The translations under genes and the position numbers were made by a program. A stretch of DNA of 64,000 nucleotides from CAIWHR01 sp963717695 (GTDB lineage: Bacteria > Pseudomonadota > Gammaproteobacteria > Burkholderiales > Casimicrobiaceae): NCBI GenBank assembly GCA_963717695.1, contig CAVQWR010000001.1, positions 496,001 to 560,000 on the forward strand. The letters are read 5' to 3'. Below, in pieces: positions 41,888 through 51,002 of this stretch. Under the pieces are notes generated by a model. The model saw only the letters and a program-made list of their open reading frames with translations, searched no databases and was not told the origin of the DNA. Within the stretch, counting starts at the first letter, position 1. Each line of letters begins with the position of its first letter.

Positions 41888-43339
41888 CTACTCGTCGACG
41901 GTATCGTCGTCGGACTCGGCGTCGGAATGCTGCCGCGTGATCGTGTTGTCGTTCTCGTCGTAGTCGAGGATTTCCGCGTAGCGTCCCCAGGCGACCAGTG
42001 TATCGAAGAGCTTCGACGGCTGGTCGTACGGCAGCAGCGTCGCGAGCTCCTCGCGGAGCGCTTCGCCGTCGATCGTGCCGTCGGGCGATTCGTCGAGGTG
42101 CGTGCTGACGATCTGGAACAGGCGCAGCTTCATGATCGCCTGCTTGAACAGCGCCTTGCGCGCCGGCAGCGGCGCCGCGAGGAAGTACCAGCCGAGCTGC
42201 GTCATGTGCACGTCGTCCTTCGGCGTGTCGACGAGCCCCAGCATCTCCGCGGACTTCACGATGGCGATGGTCTCGCCGAACTCCTTGCCGATCTGCGCGG
42301 AAAGCTCGAAGACGTCGATGATCTCCTTGCTGTCCTCGAGAATGCGCAGGAGCCCGACGATCGTGCCGATCTGCACCGCCGGGATCGATTCGACCCGCGT
42401 GCGCACGGGCGGTGCCGCGACCGGGGCGCCGGAGGGGGCGCCGGCGTGGTCCTGCGGAATCGTCGTGGCGGCGCGCCGCGCGTGCGCGTCGACCGGCTCG
42501 TCCGGCAGCGCGGTGGCGGTGATCGCCGCGTGGATCTGCTCCACCAGCGCCGCGAAGCCCGCCGAATTGACGTCGCGCGGATACGGCAGCGGATTCGGGA
42601 TCACGTGCTTGATCCGGCCGGGGTGCGACGAGATGATGACGATGCGGCTCGCCATGAAAACCGCCTCGGCGATATTGTGCGTCACGAAGAAGATGCTCTT
42701 GATGCCCGCATGGCCCGACGCGCGCCAGAGCTCGACCACTTCGGTGCGCAGATTCTCGGCCGTCAGCACGTCGAGCGCGCTGAAGGGCTCGTCCATGCAG
42801 AGGATCTCGGGACGCGCGACCAGCGCCCGGCCGAAGCCCACGCGCTGGCGCATGCCGCCCGACAGCTCCTTCGGGTAGGCGTTCCGGTAGCCGGAGAGCC
42901 CGATCAGGTCGAGCGCCCGCTCGAGCTCGTCCTCTTCCTGCTCGCGCGTGAGCTTGCGCTGGATGAGCCCGACCTGGACGTTCTCTTCGACGGTGAGCCA
43001 CGGATAGAGCGCGAAGCTCTGGAACACGATCGACGTGTACGGATTGGCGCCGTCGAGCGCCTCGCCGTGGCAGAGCACCGCGCCCTGCGTCGGCTCGATC
43101 AGCCCCGCCATCAGCCGGACCAGCGTCGATTTCCCCGAGCCCGACTGGCCGAGGAGCGCCAGCATCTCGCCTTCGCGGATTTCGAGGTTCACGTCGTCCA
43201 GGATCGTGACCCGCGTGCCGCCGTCGGTCGTCGGATACGATTTGGAGACGTGGCGGAGCTCGATCAGCGGCTCGCCGGTGCCGGCCACCGGGCTGCGGTC
43301 GCCGTGCTGCTCGGCACGTTCGGAAATCGCCGTGTCCAT
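41888..43339 (-). CDS. ABC transporter ATPase with C-terminal AAA-associated domain
   Basis: Intact, 483 residues. Residues about 25-260 form a nitrate/taurine-type ABC ATPase: Walker A GQSGSGKST at 64-72, Q-loop SIVFQSFALYPWLTVEEN, signature LSGGMRQRVGFGRAL, Walker B ILCMDEPFSALD, and the H-loop FFVTHNIAEAVF. The C-terminal 180 residues match the AAA-associated domain layout (IGTIVGLLRILEDSKEIIDVFELS onward), which is thought to be regulatory, and end in an acidic tail. It lies between a two-domain permease and an EIIA protein. Confidence 0.93.
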   Translation of the reverse strand: MDTAISERAEQHGDRSPVAGTGEPLIELRHVSKSYPTTDGGTRVTILDDVNLEIREGEMLALLGQSGSGKSTLVRLMAGLIEPTQGAVLCHGEALDGANPYTSIVFQSFALYPWLTVEENVQVGLIQRKLTREQEEDELERALDLIGLSGYRNAYPKELSGGMRQRVGFGRALVARPEILCMDEPFSALDVLTAENLRTEVVELWRASGHAGIKSIFFVTHNIAEAVFMASRIVIISSHPGRIKHVIPNPLPYPRDVNSAGFAALVEQIHAAITATALPDEPVDAHARRAATTIPQDHAGAPSGAPVAAPPVRTRVESIPAVQIGTIVGLLRILEDSKEIIDVFELSAQIGKEFGETIAIVKSAEMLGLVDTPKDDVHMTQLGWYFLAAPLPARKALFKQAIMKLRLFQIVSTHLDESPDGTIDGEALREELATLLPYDQPSKLFDTLVAWGRYAEILDYDENDNTITRQHSDAESDDDTVDE

Positions 43340-43398
43340 TTCAATTCTCCGTCAATTCGATGTCGCCCCGTGCACCCGCACCGGCCTCGCCGCCGCGC

Positions 43399-45159
43399 CT
43401 AGTCCAGCCGGAAGCGCCGCTCGGCGAGACCGTAGAGGCGCCGCCACAGCGTGCGATTGATCACCACGACGAACAGCGCCATCACCGCGATGCTGAAGTA
43501 GATCGCGGGCTGGTCGCCGCGTTCCGTCACCTGCGCGATGTAGGCGCCGAGCCCGTCGGCCACCAGCTTGTCCTTGCCCCACGACGCGACTTCGGCGACC
43601 ACGCTCGCATTCCACGCGCCCCCGCTCGCCGTCACCGCACCCGTGACCCAGAACGGGAAGATCGCCGGAATGATGAACTTGCGCCACCAGTCCCACCCGC
43701 GCAGCCCGAAGCTCGTGCCCGCCTCCTTGAGGTCGGTGGGAATCGCCATCGTGCCTGCGATCACGTTGAAAAGGATATACCACTGGGTGCCGAGCGCCAT
43801 CAGCATGATGCTGCCGTAGTTGATCGGGATGCTCGCGTAGATGAACAAGGCGACGACGAACGGGAACGTCATGTTGACCGGAAATGACGCCGCGATCTGC
43901 ACCAGCGGCTGCGCGATGCGTGCGGCGCGCGGCCGCATGCCGATCCAGACGCCGACCGGGGTCCAGACCAGCGTCGCGAAGATCGTCATCGCCGCCACGC
44001 GCAGCAGCGTGAGGAATCCGAGCCAGACGATGTGCAGCATTTCCGCCCACGAGAGCCGGGTCTGGATCTCGCGCCCGAGGCCCACGGCGTCGAGCGCGAC
44101 CCAGCCGGCGGCCAGCGCGACCAGTCCCCACGCGCCGAAACGGACGAGGCGCTTCATCAGGACCGGGCTGTGTCGCGCCAGCGTATCCGCGGTGTCCGCC
44201 ACCGCGGTCGATGCGCGCTGCGAGGCGCGCGACACCAGTCGGCCAGCCTGTTCCGTCATTCGCTCGACGAGATAGGAGCGCTGCAGCAGGTCGAGCATCC
44301 ACGACGTCGGGCCTTCGGCCCCGCCGGTCTGCTCCATCTTGAACTTCTCGGCCCACGCGACGAGCGGACGCCAGAAGAGCTGGTCGATCACGACGATGGT
44401 GACGATCATCGCGACGATCGCATATACCGCCGCGCGCGTGTCGCCCTGCTCCGCGGCCGTGGCCATGTACGAGCCCAGCCCCGGCAGCTTGATGTTCTTG
44501 TTGAGTACCGTGATCGCCTCGCTCTGCGCGACGAAGAACCAGGCGCCGCCGAAGCTCATCATCGAGTTCCAGATGAGCCCGATCGACGACGACGGCAGCT
44601 CGACCTTGAAGAAACGCTGCCATCGGTTGAGCTGGTAGGCGGTGGCCGCCTCCTGCAGGTCCGGCGGGATCGTGACCATCGAATGGTAGAAGCCGAAGGT
44701 CATGTTCCAGGCCTGCGCCGTGAAGATCGCGAAGATGCTCGCGCACTCGACGCCGAGGAGACTCCCCGGAAACAGCGCGATGAACCCCGTGACCGTGATC
44801 GACAGGAAACCCAGCACGGGGACCGACTGCAGGATGTCGAGCAGCGGCAGCATCACGATCCGCGCACGCGGATTCTTCGCGGCGACGTATCCCCAGACCA
44901 TGGTGAACAGCAGCGCGGCACCGAAGGCGATGAAGATGCGCAGCACGGTGCGTGCCGTGTAGTAGGGGATCAGCGCGACGTCGAGCGACAGCGCAGGAGG
45001 ATGGAGCTCGTCGAACTGGACGTGCATGTCCCCGCCCAGCATCACCACCGTGCGCAGCAGCGCGAACACGCCGATGATGACGACGACGTCGACCCAGCCG
45101 AAGCGCCAGCTGCGCTCGACCTGCTGGCCGGTGGTCGCGGGATAGGAACGGGGATTCAT
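43399..45159 (-). CDS. ABC transporter permease with two BPD domains
   Basis: Intact, 586 residues from ATG 45159 (MNPRSYPATTGQQVERSW). Two binding-protein-dependent permease domains are fused head to tail: the first has the EAA-type loop DLQEAATAYQLNRWQRFFKV, the second DLKEAGTSFGLRGWDWWRKF. About twelve hydrophobic segments are visible, and a soluble linker of about 60 residues (RSYLVERMTEQAGRLVSRAS) lies between the domains. Such fusions replace a homodimer. The ATPase follows 59 bases downstream. No periplasmic binding protein gene is nearby, so the substrate and its delivery are unknown. Confidence 0.92.
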   Translation of the reverse strand: MNPRSYPATTGQQVERSWRFGWVDVVVIIGVFALLRTVVMLGGDMHVQFDELHPPALSLDVALIPYYTARTVLRIFIAFGAALLFTMVWGYVAAKNPRARIVMLPLLDILQSVPVLGFLSITVTGFIALFPGSLLGVECASIFAIFTAQAWNMTFGFYHSMVTIPPDLQEAATAYQLNRWQRFFKVELPSSSIGLIWNSMMSFGGAWFFVAQSEAITVLNKNIKLPGLGSYMATAAEQGDTRAAVYAIVAMIVTIVVIDQLFWRPLVAWAEKFKMEQTGGAEGPTSWMLDLLQRSYLVERMTEQAGRLVSRASQRASTAVADTADTLARHSPVLMKRLVRFGAWGLVALAAGWVALDAVGLGREIQTRLSWAEMLHIVWLGFLTLLRVAAMTIFATLVWTPVGVWIGMRPRAARIAQPLVQIAASFPVNMTFPFVVALFIYASIPINYGSIMLMALGTQWYILFNVIAGTMAIPTDLKEAGTSFGLRGWDWWRKFIIPAIFPFWVTGAVTASGGAWNASVVAEVASWGKDKLVADGLGAYIAQVTERGDQPAIYFSIAVMALFVVVINRTLWRRLYGLAERRFRLD

Positions 45160-45557
45160 CGGGGCGATCGCTGCGGGTGCGGGCGCGGCGTGGCGCGCGG
45201 AGGGCAGCACCGCCGCGGTGCGGCTGGCCGATGCGCCCCTGCCGCCGGTGACGCCGCCGCGGGTGCGCCGAGTGTAGCGCGGGGATACGGCGGCGCAAAG
45301 CGATTTTCCCGGCGGCTTGACCGCATGCCGCCGCGCGTGTCATGCAAATGCAACCCGGCGCACCCTGGCCGGCGCAGTTCGCGTCGCCCGGCGTCGTGGC
45401 CGTCCTTGGATTGGTTATCATCTGCGACCGCGCCGCGATGCGCGGGTCGAAGCGAACCCCATCGCCGACGACAGGTCGAACGCATCCGCCATCCGCGGCG
45501 CCGCACGATACTTTGGACGCGCGAGCGTCGCACCGGAACACGCAGGCATCCCCACCC

Positions 45558-46217
45558 ATGGTCACGATCGAGCACCTCCGATTCGGCTACCGCCGCGGCG
45601 AGACCGTCGTCGCCATCGATGCTTTCACGCTGCCGGCGCTGAGCAACGCGCTCGTGGTCGGCCCGTCAGGCTGCGGCAAGACGACGCTGCTTCACCTTGT
45701 CGCGGGACTGCTGACTCCCGCGCGCGGGCGCATCGAGGTCGACGGGCAGGATCTCGGCGCGCTCTCGTCCGCCGCACGCGATCGTTTCCGCGGCCGCCAC
45801 GTCGGCGTCGTCCTGCAGCAGTTTCACCTGCTGCCGACGCTGACCGCGCTGCAGAATCTGCTGGTCGCGCAGACGGTCATCGGGCTTCCCGCCGATCGTG
45901 CCGCCGCGCAAGCGATGCTGGAAGCACTCGGCGTGGGCGGTCTTGCCTCGGCCTATCCGCATCGATTGTCGATCGGGCAGCAGCAGCGCATCGCCATCGC
46001 CCGCGCGCTCATCAACCGTCCGCGCCTCGTGCTCGCCGACGAGCCGACCTCCAACCTCGACGACGAGGCCTGCACCGTCGTCGCCGACCTTCTGATCAAC
46101 GCCACGCAGCGGCATGGGGCCGCGCTGCTGGTGGCAACGCACGACTCCCGCCTGCGATCGCGCATTCCGCGCGAGCTCGTGCTGCCGCGCCATCCGGCCA
46201 TCGAGGCGCGCGCGTGA
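45558..46217 (+). CDS. MacB/LolD-type ABC ATPase
   Basis: Intact, 219 residues from ATG 45558; the longer frame to 45342 is not supported by family length. Walker A GPSGCGKTT, the Q-loop VLQQFHLLPTLTALQN, signature LSIGQQQRIAIARAL, Walker B LVLADEPTSNLDD and the H-loop VATHDSR are present. Its stop overlaps the permease start (GTGA), so the two proteins are made together. This ATPase-permease pair resembles the group found next to zinc-responsive proteins in Pseudomonas (PA4064-PA4065 type), which is a family-level comparison by memory. Confidence 0.92.
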   Translation: MVTIEHLRFGYRRGETVVAIDAFTLPALSNALVVGPSGCGKTTLLHLVAGLLTPARGRIEVDGQDLGALSSAARDRFRGRHVGVVLQQFHLLPTLTALQNLLVAQTVIGLPADRAAAQAMLEALGVGGLASAYPHRLSIGQQQRIAIARALINRPRLVLADEPTSNLDDEACTVVADLLINATQRHGAALLVATHDSRLRSRIPRELVLPRHPAIEARA

Positions 46218-47416
46218 ACTTCGCGCAGCTCGCCTGGAGTTACCTGCGGGCGCGTCCGCTCGGCACGCTGCTCAACGTGCTGCTGCTGGCACTCGGTGTG
46301 GGCACGATCGGTTTCGTGCTGATCGTCGACGGTCAGGTCGGCGACAGCCTCAACCGCGATGCGAAGGGAATCGATCTCGTCGTCGGCGCCAAGGGAAGCC
46401 CCATCCAGCTGATCCTGTCGGGCATCTTTCACCTCGACGTGCCGACCGGCAACATCCCCGCGGGAGCCGCCGCCGACCTCGCCGCCGATCCGCTCGTGAA
46501 GCGCGTCATCCCCGTGTCGATCGCGGATAGTTTTCGCGGTTACTGGATCCTCGGGACGACATCGGACTACGTGAGCCTTTACGGCGGGACCTTCGCTGCC
46601 GGCGGCCCGTGGCGGGAAAAAATGCAGGCCGTGCTGGGCGCCACGGTGGCCGCGCGCGCGAAGCTCGGCGTCGGCGATCGCTTCGTCGGCTCGCACGGGC
46701 TCGCCGAAGGCGGCCCGTTGCACGGGGATTCGGTCTACACCGTCGTCGGCGTGCTGAATCCGACCGGGACCGTGCTCGACCGGGTCGCGCTGGTCGATCC
46801 CGCGAGCATCTGGTTCGTTCACGAGGGCGTGATCCGCGATGCCGACGAGCGCAAGGTGCTGGAGGCGGAACGCCAGGTCACCGCGCTGCTGGTCCAGTAC
46901 GCGTCGCCGCTCGCCGCGGTCACGCTTCCACGCAAGATCAATTCCGAGACGAACCTGCAGGCGGCCTCGCCCGCCTACGAGTCGGCGCGGCTCTTCCGGA
47001 TCGTCGGCGTCGGCGCCGACGTGATACGTGCGTTCGGTGGCGTGGTGCTCGCCACCGCGGCGCTGTCGCTCTTCATCGCGCTCTACCACGCGCTTAACGA
47101 GCGTGCCTACGACATCGCCGTGCTGCGCACGCTCGGCGCGCGACCGTCGGGCATCGCGTGGATGCTGATGCTGGAGGCATTGATGCTGGCGGCGCTGGGC
47201 GGCGTGCTGGGATTGATGCTGGCCCACGGCATGGCCGCCCTGCTCGCCCGCTGGATGGCCGATCAGCAGAGCCTGCGCATCGATCCATGGGCGTTCACGG
47301 CCGGCGAGCTGTGGCTGCTGGTGCCGGCCTTCCTCGCCGCCGCGCTGGCCGCATTGCTGCCGAGCTGGCGCGCAGCCCATGCCGACATATCGGCGACGCT
47401 CGCGCGGCGCAATTGA
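46214..47416 (+). CDS. FtsX/MacB-type ABC permease
   Basis: Intact, 400 residues, GTG start at 46214. One N-terminal helix (LLNVLLLALGVGTIGFVLIV), a large periplasmic domain with LVVGAKGSPIQLILSGIFH and VPTGNI, and three C-terminal helices (VVLATAALSLFIALYHAL; MLEALMLAALGGVLGLMLAHG; LLVPAFLAAALAALLPSW). This is the MacB-like topology used for mechanotransmission or lipoprotein/peptide export rather than ordinary import. The AKGSPIQLILS motif is characteristic of the subgroup linked to the neighbouring ATPase. A small secreted protein gene follows 16 bases later. Confidence 0.92.
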   Translation: MNFAQLAWSYLRARPLGTLLNVLLLALGVGTIGFVLIVDGQVGDSLNRDAKGIDLVVGAKGSPIQLILSGIFHLDVPTGNIPAGAAADLAADPLVKRVIPVSIADSFRGYWILGTTSDYVSLYGGTFAAGGPWREKMQAVLGATVAARAKLGVGDRFVGSHGLAEGGPLHGDSVYTVVGVLNPTGTVLDRVALVDPASIWFVHEGVIRDADERKVLEAERQVTALLVQYASPLAAVTLPRKINSETNLQAASPAYESARLFRIVGVGADVIRAFGGVVLATAALSLFIALYHALNERAYDIAVLRTLGARPSGIAWMLMLEALMLAALGGVLGLMLAHGMAALLARWMADQQSLRIDPWAFTAGELWLLVPAFLAAALAALLPSWRAAHADISATLARRN

Positions 47417-47432
47417 CCAACAAGGAGTCGAC

Positions 47433-47723
47433 ATGAAGCTTGCCTTTCTCTTTGGCACGCTGTGCGCGCTGATCCCGGCGGTTTGCATCGCGGCGGACGC
47501 CAACGCGGCGAAGGCGCCTGCCCGCTCCGGGGTCGACCCTGCGCTCGAGGCACAGCACACCAAGGAGGACGTGCGCCGTCACCGCATCATGGCGGCCGCG
47601 CACGAGGCGGCGGCCAAATGCCAGGAATCCGGCAGGAGCGAGGACGCGTGCAACGCCGAGCTCGCGAAGGCTTGCGCGGGCATCGCCTACGGGAAATATT
47701 GCGGGATGAAGCATCCCGATTGA
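47433..47723 (+). CDS. Small secreted Cys-containing protein
   Basis: 96 residues, with a good ribosome site (AAGGAG at about 47422-47427). The start at ATG 47433 gives a signal peptide MKLAFLFGTLCALIPAVCIA with cleavage near Ala20-Ala21. The mature part is a short helical protein with four Cys (AAKCQESGRSEDACNAELAKAC and KYCGMKHPD) spaced for two disulfides. It is likely co-transcribed with the ABC ATPase and permease upstream and may be their periplasmic partner or cargo. No family was recognised. Confidence 0.82.
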   Translation: MKLAFLFGTLCALIPAVCIAADANAAKAPARSGVDPALEAQHTKEDVRRHRIMAAAHEAAAKCQESGRSEDACNAELAKACAGIAYGKYCGMKHPD

Positions 47724-47742
47724 ATCGAGTGCCGGGCGAGGC

Positions 47743-48465
47743 TCAGCCGGCGTTCCCGTAGACGGGAATCGCCGCACCGTGGATCACCTTCGCGTCGTCG
47801 CTGCACAGGAAGCGGATCACACGGGCGATGTCCTCGGGCTTCGGCCATGCGGAGAAATTCGCCGTGGGCATCGCCTTGCGGTTGGCTTCGGTGTCGATGA
47901 TGCTGGGCAGCACCGAATTCACGCGCACGCCCGTGCCGGCGAGGTCGGCAGCGAGCGCCGCGACGAGCGCCAGCGCCGCGGCCTTCGACGCGGCGTACAC
48001 GGCGGCGCCGCCCGGCGGTTCGACGCCGGCCCTGGCCGCGATGTTGACGATTGTCCCCTGCCCCTGCTTCAGCATCGCCGGAACGGCAGCCCGCAGCAGC
48101 GCATGCCCCGATCGGAGGTTCAGCGCGAGCATCCGATCGAGCGCATCGGGGGCGACGTTCCACAGCTTGTCGCCGCCGGTGTAGCCACCCACGGCATTGA
48201 CCAGCGCATCGAGGCGACCGTGCCGCGTCACGACGTCCGCGATCAGCGCTTTCGCGTCGGCCTCGCGGGTGACGTCGACCTGGCGGCCGTCGAGCCGCCC
48301 TGCCCCGGCGCCTGCCGCGGCGATCAGCGCATCGAGCTCGGCGCGCGCCTGATAGGTCGCCACCACAGTTGCGCCGGCGTCGAGAAAGGCGCGGCTTACC
48401 GCGCGTCCCAGGCCCCCGGTGCCGCCGGCGACGAGAACCACACGTCCTTCGAATTCGCTGCTCAT
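47743..48465 (-). CDS. Short-chain dehydrogenase/reductase, atypical active site
   Basis: Intact, 240 residues from ATG 48465. The NAD(P) motif VLVAGGTGGLGRAV is present (TGxxxGxG variant), as are a VNAVGGYTGG strand and the YxxxK pair in VYAASKAAALALV. The usual catalytic Ser 13 residues before Tyr is replaced by Ala (NIAARAGVEPPGGAAVY), so normal SDR catalysis is doubtful. The stop lies 19 bases from the end of a convergent gene. It is the last gene of a three-gene minus-strand unit with DUF5996 and Rieske-FAD genes. Confidence 0.9.
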   Translation of the reverse strand: MSSEFEGRVVLVAGGTGGLGRAVSRAFLDAGATVVATYQARAELDALIAAAGAGAGRLDGRQVDVTREADAKALIADVVTRHGRLDALVNAVGGYTGGDKLWNVAPDALDRMLALNLRSGHALLRAAVPAMLKQGQGTIVNIAARAGVEPPGGAAVYAASKAAALALVAALAADLAGTGVRVNSVLPSIIDTEANRKAMPTANFSAWPKPEDIARVIRFLCSDDAKVIHGAAIPVYGNAG

Positions 48466-48523
48466 GTGCCGCTCCCCTCGTGCTGCGTCGGACGCGCCGG
48501 CGCTGGCGGCGCCGGCCTGTCCG

Positions 48524-49435
48524 TCAATGTCGCTCGAGCCCGGCGCGATTCCAGCCGCCGAGATCGGCCGCCGCATCGTACGTGCTTTCGAGGAACGCCG
48601 TCAGCACGGTGTCGGGCGCCGATGCTGCGCGCACGGCCTCGTACGGCAGGATGAACTCGGACAGTGCGGTGCTGTAGAACGCGGCGGGCGGCCGCACCGC
48701 CGCGCCGGCCAGGCCTTCGGGCTCGGGCGCCGCATACGCGTAGAACGCCGGCTCGTCGACGCCTCCGCCGCCCGGCCAGAATCCGTGGCTGATGACTTCA
48801 TGCGAATACGCTTCGCGCGTGATCGGGTCCGCGTGCTCGCGCGGCGGAGCCAGCCGGCCGGAAAACCGGGTGACGGCGAGATCGCAGCTTCCCCAGAAGA
48901 AATGCACGGGACTGCACTTGCCGACGAAACGACTGCGAAACCGCTCGAAGACCGGTTCCATCGACACGAGCGCGCGCCAGAAGGCGTTGGCCGCTGCCGC
49001 GTCATACTCGTGATGCTCCACGTCGGATTCGAAAGGCACGGGATCCGGCACCTCCACCGGCGTCGTCCAGATGCGGACGCCGGCACCGAGGCGTTCGAGC
49101 GCCTGCATCACGGCCGCGTGGAAATCGGCGACCGATCTCGGCGCGAGCGGAATGGACTCGCTAGCGCCGTCCGAGCACTGCACCACGAGGCGGTGGTCGA
49201 CGAAATCGAATGCGATCGTCAGCGCCCGCCCATCGGCATCGAGCGTGGGCGTCGCGAGCCCGCGCGCGGTCACGCGAAACGCGACATTCCAGAAATGATT
49301 GACGAGCGGCGTCATGGCGAGCGTCACCTTGCCGACGACCTGCATCCACATGTGCAGCGTGGCGTACGTCCCGCGCCACGCGTCGAGCGGCAGCGCGGGC
49401 CACGCATCGCGCCATGCAATTGCGGACGTCGCCAT
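48524..49435 (-). CDS. DUF5996 family protein
   Basis: Intact, 303 residues from ATG 49435. The start region WRGTYATLHMWMQVVGKVTL and PLVNHFWNVAFRVTARGL, plus IAFDFVDHRLVVQCSDG, are the conserved features of DUF5996, a family of unknown function. Further on, SPVHFFWGSCDLAVTRFSGR and FWPGGGGVDEPAFYAYAAPEP are also typical. No membrane segment or signal peptide; probably cytoplasmic. It lies 37 bases after the Rieske-FAD gene and 58 before the SDR gene, suggesting one transcript and possibly a shared redox process. Confidence 0.85.
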   Translation of the reverse strand: MATSAIAWRDAWPALPLDAWRGTYATLHMWMQVVGKVTLAMTPLVNHFWNVAFRVTARGLATPTLDADGRALTIAFDFVDHRLVVQCSDGASESIPLAPRSVADFHAAVMQALERLGAGVRIWTTPVEVPDPVPFESDVEHHEYDAAAANAFWRALVSMEPVFERFRSRFVGKCSPVHFFWGSCDLAVTRFSGRLAPPREHADPITREAYSHEVISHGFWPGGGGVDEPAFYAYAAPEPEGLAGAAVRPPAAFYSTALSEFILPYEAVRAASAPDTVLTAFLESTYDAAADLGGWNRAGLERH

Positions 49436-49472
49436 TTGCGGCGCTGTCGGGTTCGCCGCCTGGCGAGTGCCG

Positions 49473-51002
49473 CTACGCGGCGCCCCGCTCGAGCGCGCGC
49501 TCCGCCTCGAGGCTTTCCACGTCGCGGGAAATGGTCGCGACAGCGAGCGGCTGTCCGTCCTTGCGATAGCTGACCTTGCAATCGCGAGCGGCAAGGGAGC
49601 CGTCGATCGCGATGTCGTCCCATTGCTCGGCGTGCCCGACGTAATTGATCGCGACGTCATAGTGCTGGCTCCAGAAGAACGGGACCGCGTCGAAGCGCTC
49701 GCGCCGGCCGAGGATGTTGCGCGCGGCGACCTGCCCCTGGCGCTGCGCCACGACCCAGTGCTCGACGCGGATGCGCGTCCCCGTGTGCGGATCCGGCCAG
49801 CGGGCGATGTCGCCGGCAGCGAACACTCCGCGCGCGCTGGTCTGCAGGAACTCGTCCACGGCGACGCCGCGATCGATTGCGAGGCCGGCGTCTTCGGCGA
49901 GATCGAGCGACGGGCGCACGCCGACGCCGACCACGATGAAATCCGCGTCGAGCACCGCGCCGTCGTCGAGAATAACCTGCTGCCCGTCGACGCGTTTGAC
50001 GGTGCGGCCGAGGTGAAACACGACGCCATGCGCCTCGTGAAGCGTGCGGACGAAGCGGCCGACTTCCGGCCCAAGCACACGCTCGAGCGGCACGCTCTCG
50101 GGCGCCACCACGTGCACGTCGAGACCGCGCGCGCGCAGCGACGCGGCGACCTCGAGCCCGATGAAGCTGCCGCCGATGACGACGACGCGCTGCGCGGACG
50201 TCGCGCCGGCGACGATCGCCCGGCTGTCCGCGAAGGTGCGCAGGTAGTGCACCCGCGCCGGGTCGGCGCCGGGAAGGTCGAGCCGGACCGGCGTCGCGCC
50301 CGTGGCGAGGAGCAGCGCCCCGCACCGGAGCTGCTGCCCGTCGGCGAGCACGACGCGATTCGCGCGTACGTCGATCGATGCCACCGGCGCGCCCAGCCGA
50401 AGGTCGATCCCACGTTCGGCATACCAATCGGGCGGACGCAGCGGAATCCAGTCCTCCTGCGCGGTCCCCGCGAGGTAGTCCTTGGAAAGATTCGGGCGAT
50501 CGCACGGCGGTGAATCGTCGGCGCTGATCAGCGTGACGGCGCCGGAATAGCCCTCGCGGCGAAGCATGTCGGCCGCGGCGAGCCCCGCGGCACCGCCGCC
50601 GACGATGACCACCGACGTCGGAATCCCGTGCGGCGACGAATTTGGCAGGCTGCGCGGCGCCGGCACCGCCACTCGGTCGCGCACGAAGACCTTGTTCCCC
50701 ACACGCTCGGTCCGCCAGCAGGCAATCGCGTCGAGCGCCGGTGCGCGCAGCGCCTCGCCCGTGCGCAGGCTGAAGCAGGCGTGATGCCACGGGCAGCGCA
50801 CCGTGTCCCCGACGATCAGCCCGTCCGCCAGCGGGCCGTGGTAGTGGGTGCAGTGCGCACCGACCGCGAAAGTGTCGTTACCGCTTTGGACCAGCAGAAC
50901 GTCATCATCGCCGACCCGGCCGGCAAGCATGCCGCACTCGCGCAGCGTGTCGAGCTCGATCCCATTGCGGAGGTCCGGCAGCTTGTCGTCGCGTTCGGCC
51001 AC
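49473..51002 (-). CDS. Rieske-FAD oxidoreductase fusion (AIFM3-like)
   Basis: Intact, 509 residues. An N-terminal Rieske [2Fe-2S] domain binds through Cys51/His53 (CTHYHGP) and Cys70/His73 (CPWHHACF). It is followed by a ferredoxin-reductase-type flavoprotein: FAD motif VVIVGGGAAGLAAADML, RPNLSKDYLAG, LLLATGATP, the NAD(P)H motif VVVIGGSFIGLEVAASL, and the second FAD motif GVFAAGDIARW. The C-terminal domain matches the reductase_C layout. Such proteins pass electrons from NAD(P)H to the Rieske centre or a partner; the physiological acceptor is unknown. First gene of the minus-strand unit running to 47743. Confidence 0.93.
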   Translation of the reverse strand: MAERDDKLPDLRNGIELDTLRECGMLAGRVGDDDVLLVQSGNDTFAVGAHCTHYHGPLADGLIVGDTVRCPWHHACFSLRTGEALRAPALDAIACWRTERVGNKVFVRDRVAVPAPRSLPNSSPHGIPTSVVIVGGGAAGLAAADMLRREGYSGAVTLISADDSPPCDRPNLSKDYLAGTAQEDWIPLRPPDWYAERGIDLRLGAPVASIDVRANRVVLADGQQLRCGALLLATGATPVRLDLPGADPARVHYLRTFADSRAIVAGATSAQRVVVIGGSFIGLEVAASLRARGLDVHVVAPESVPLERVLGPEVGRFVRTLHEAHGVVFHLGRTVKRVDGQQVILDDGAVLDADFIVVGVGVRPSLDLAEDAGLAIDRGVAVDEFLQTSARGVFAAGDIARWPDPHTGTRIRVEHWVVAQRQGQVAARNILGRRERFDAVPFFWSQHYDVAINYVGHAEQWDDIAIDGSLAARDCKVSYRKDGQPLAVATISRDVESLEAERALERGAA

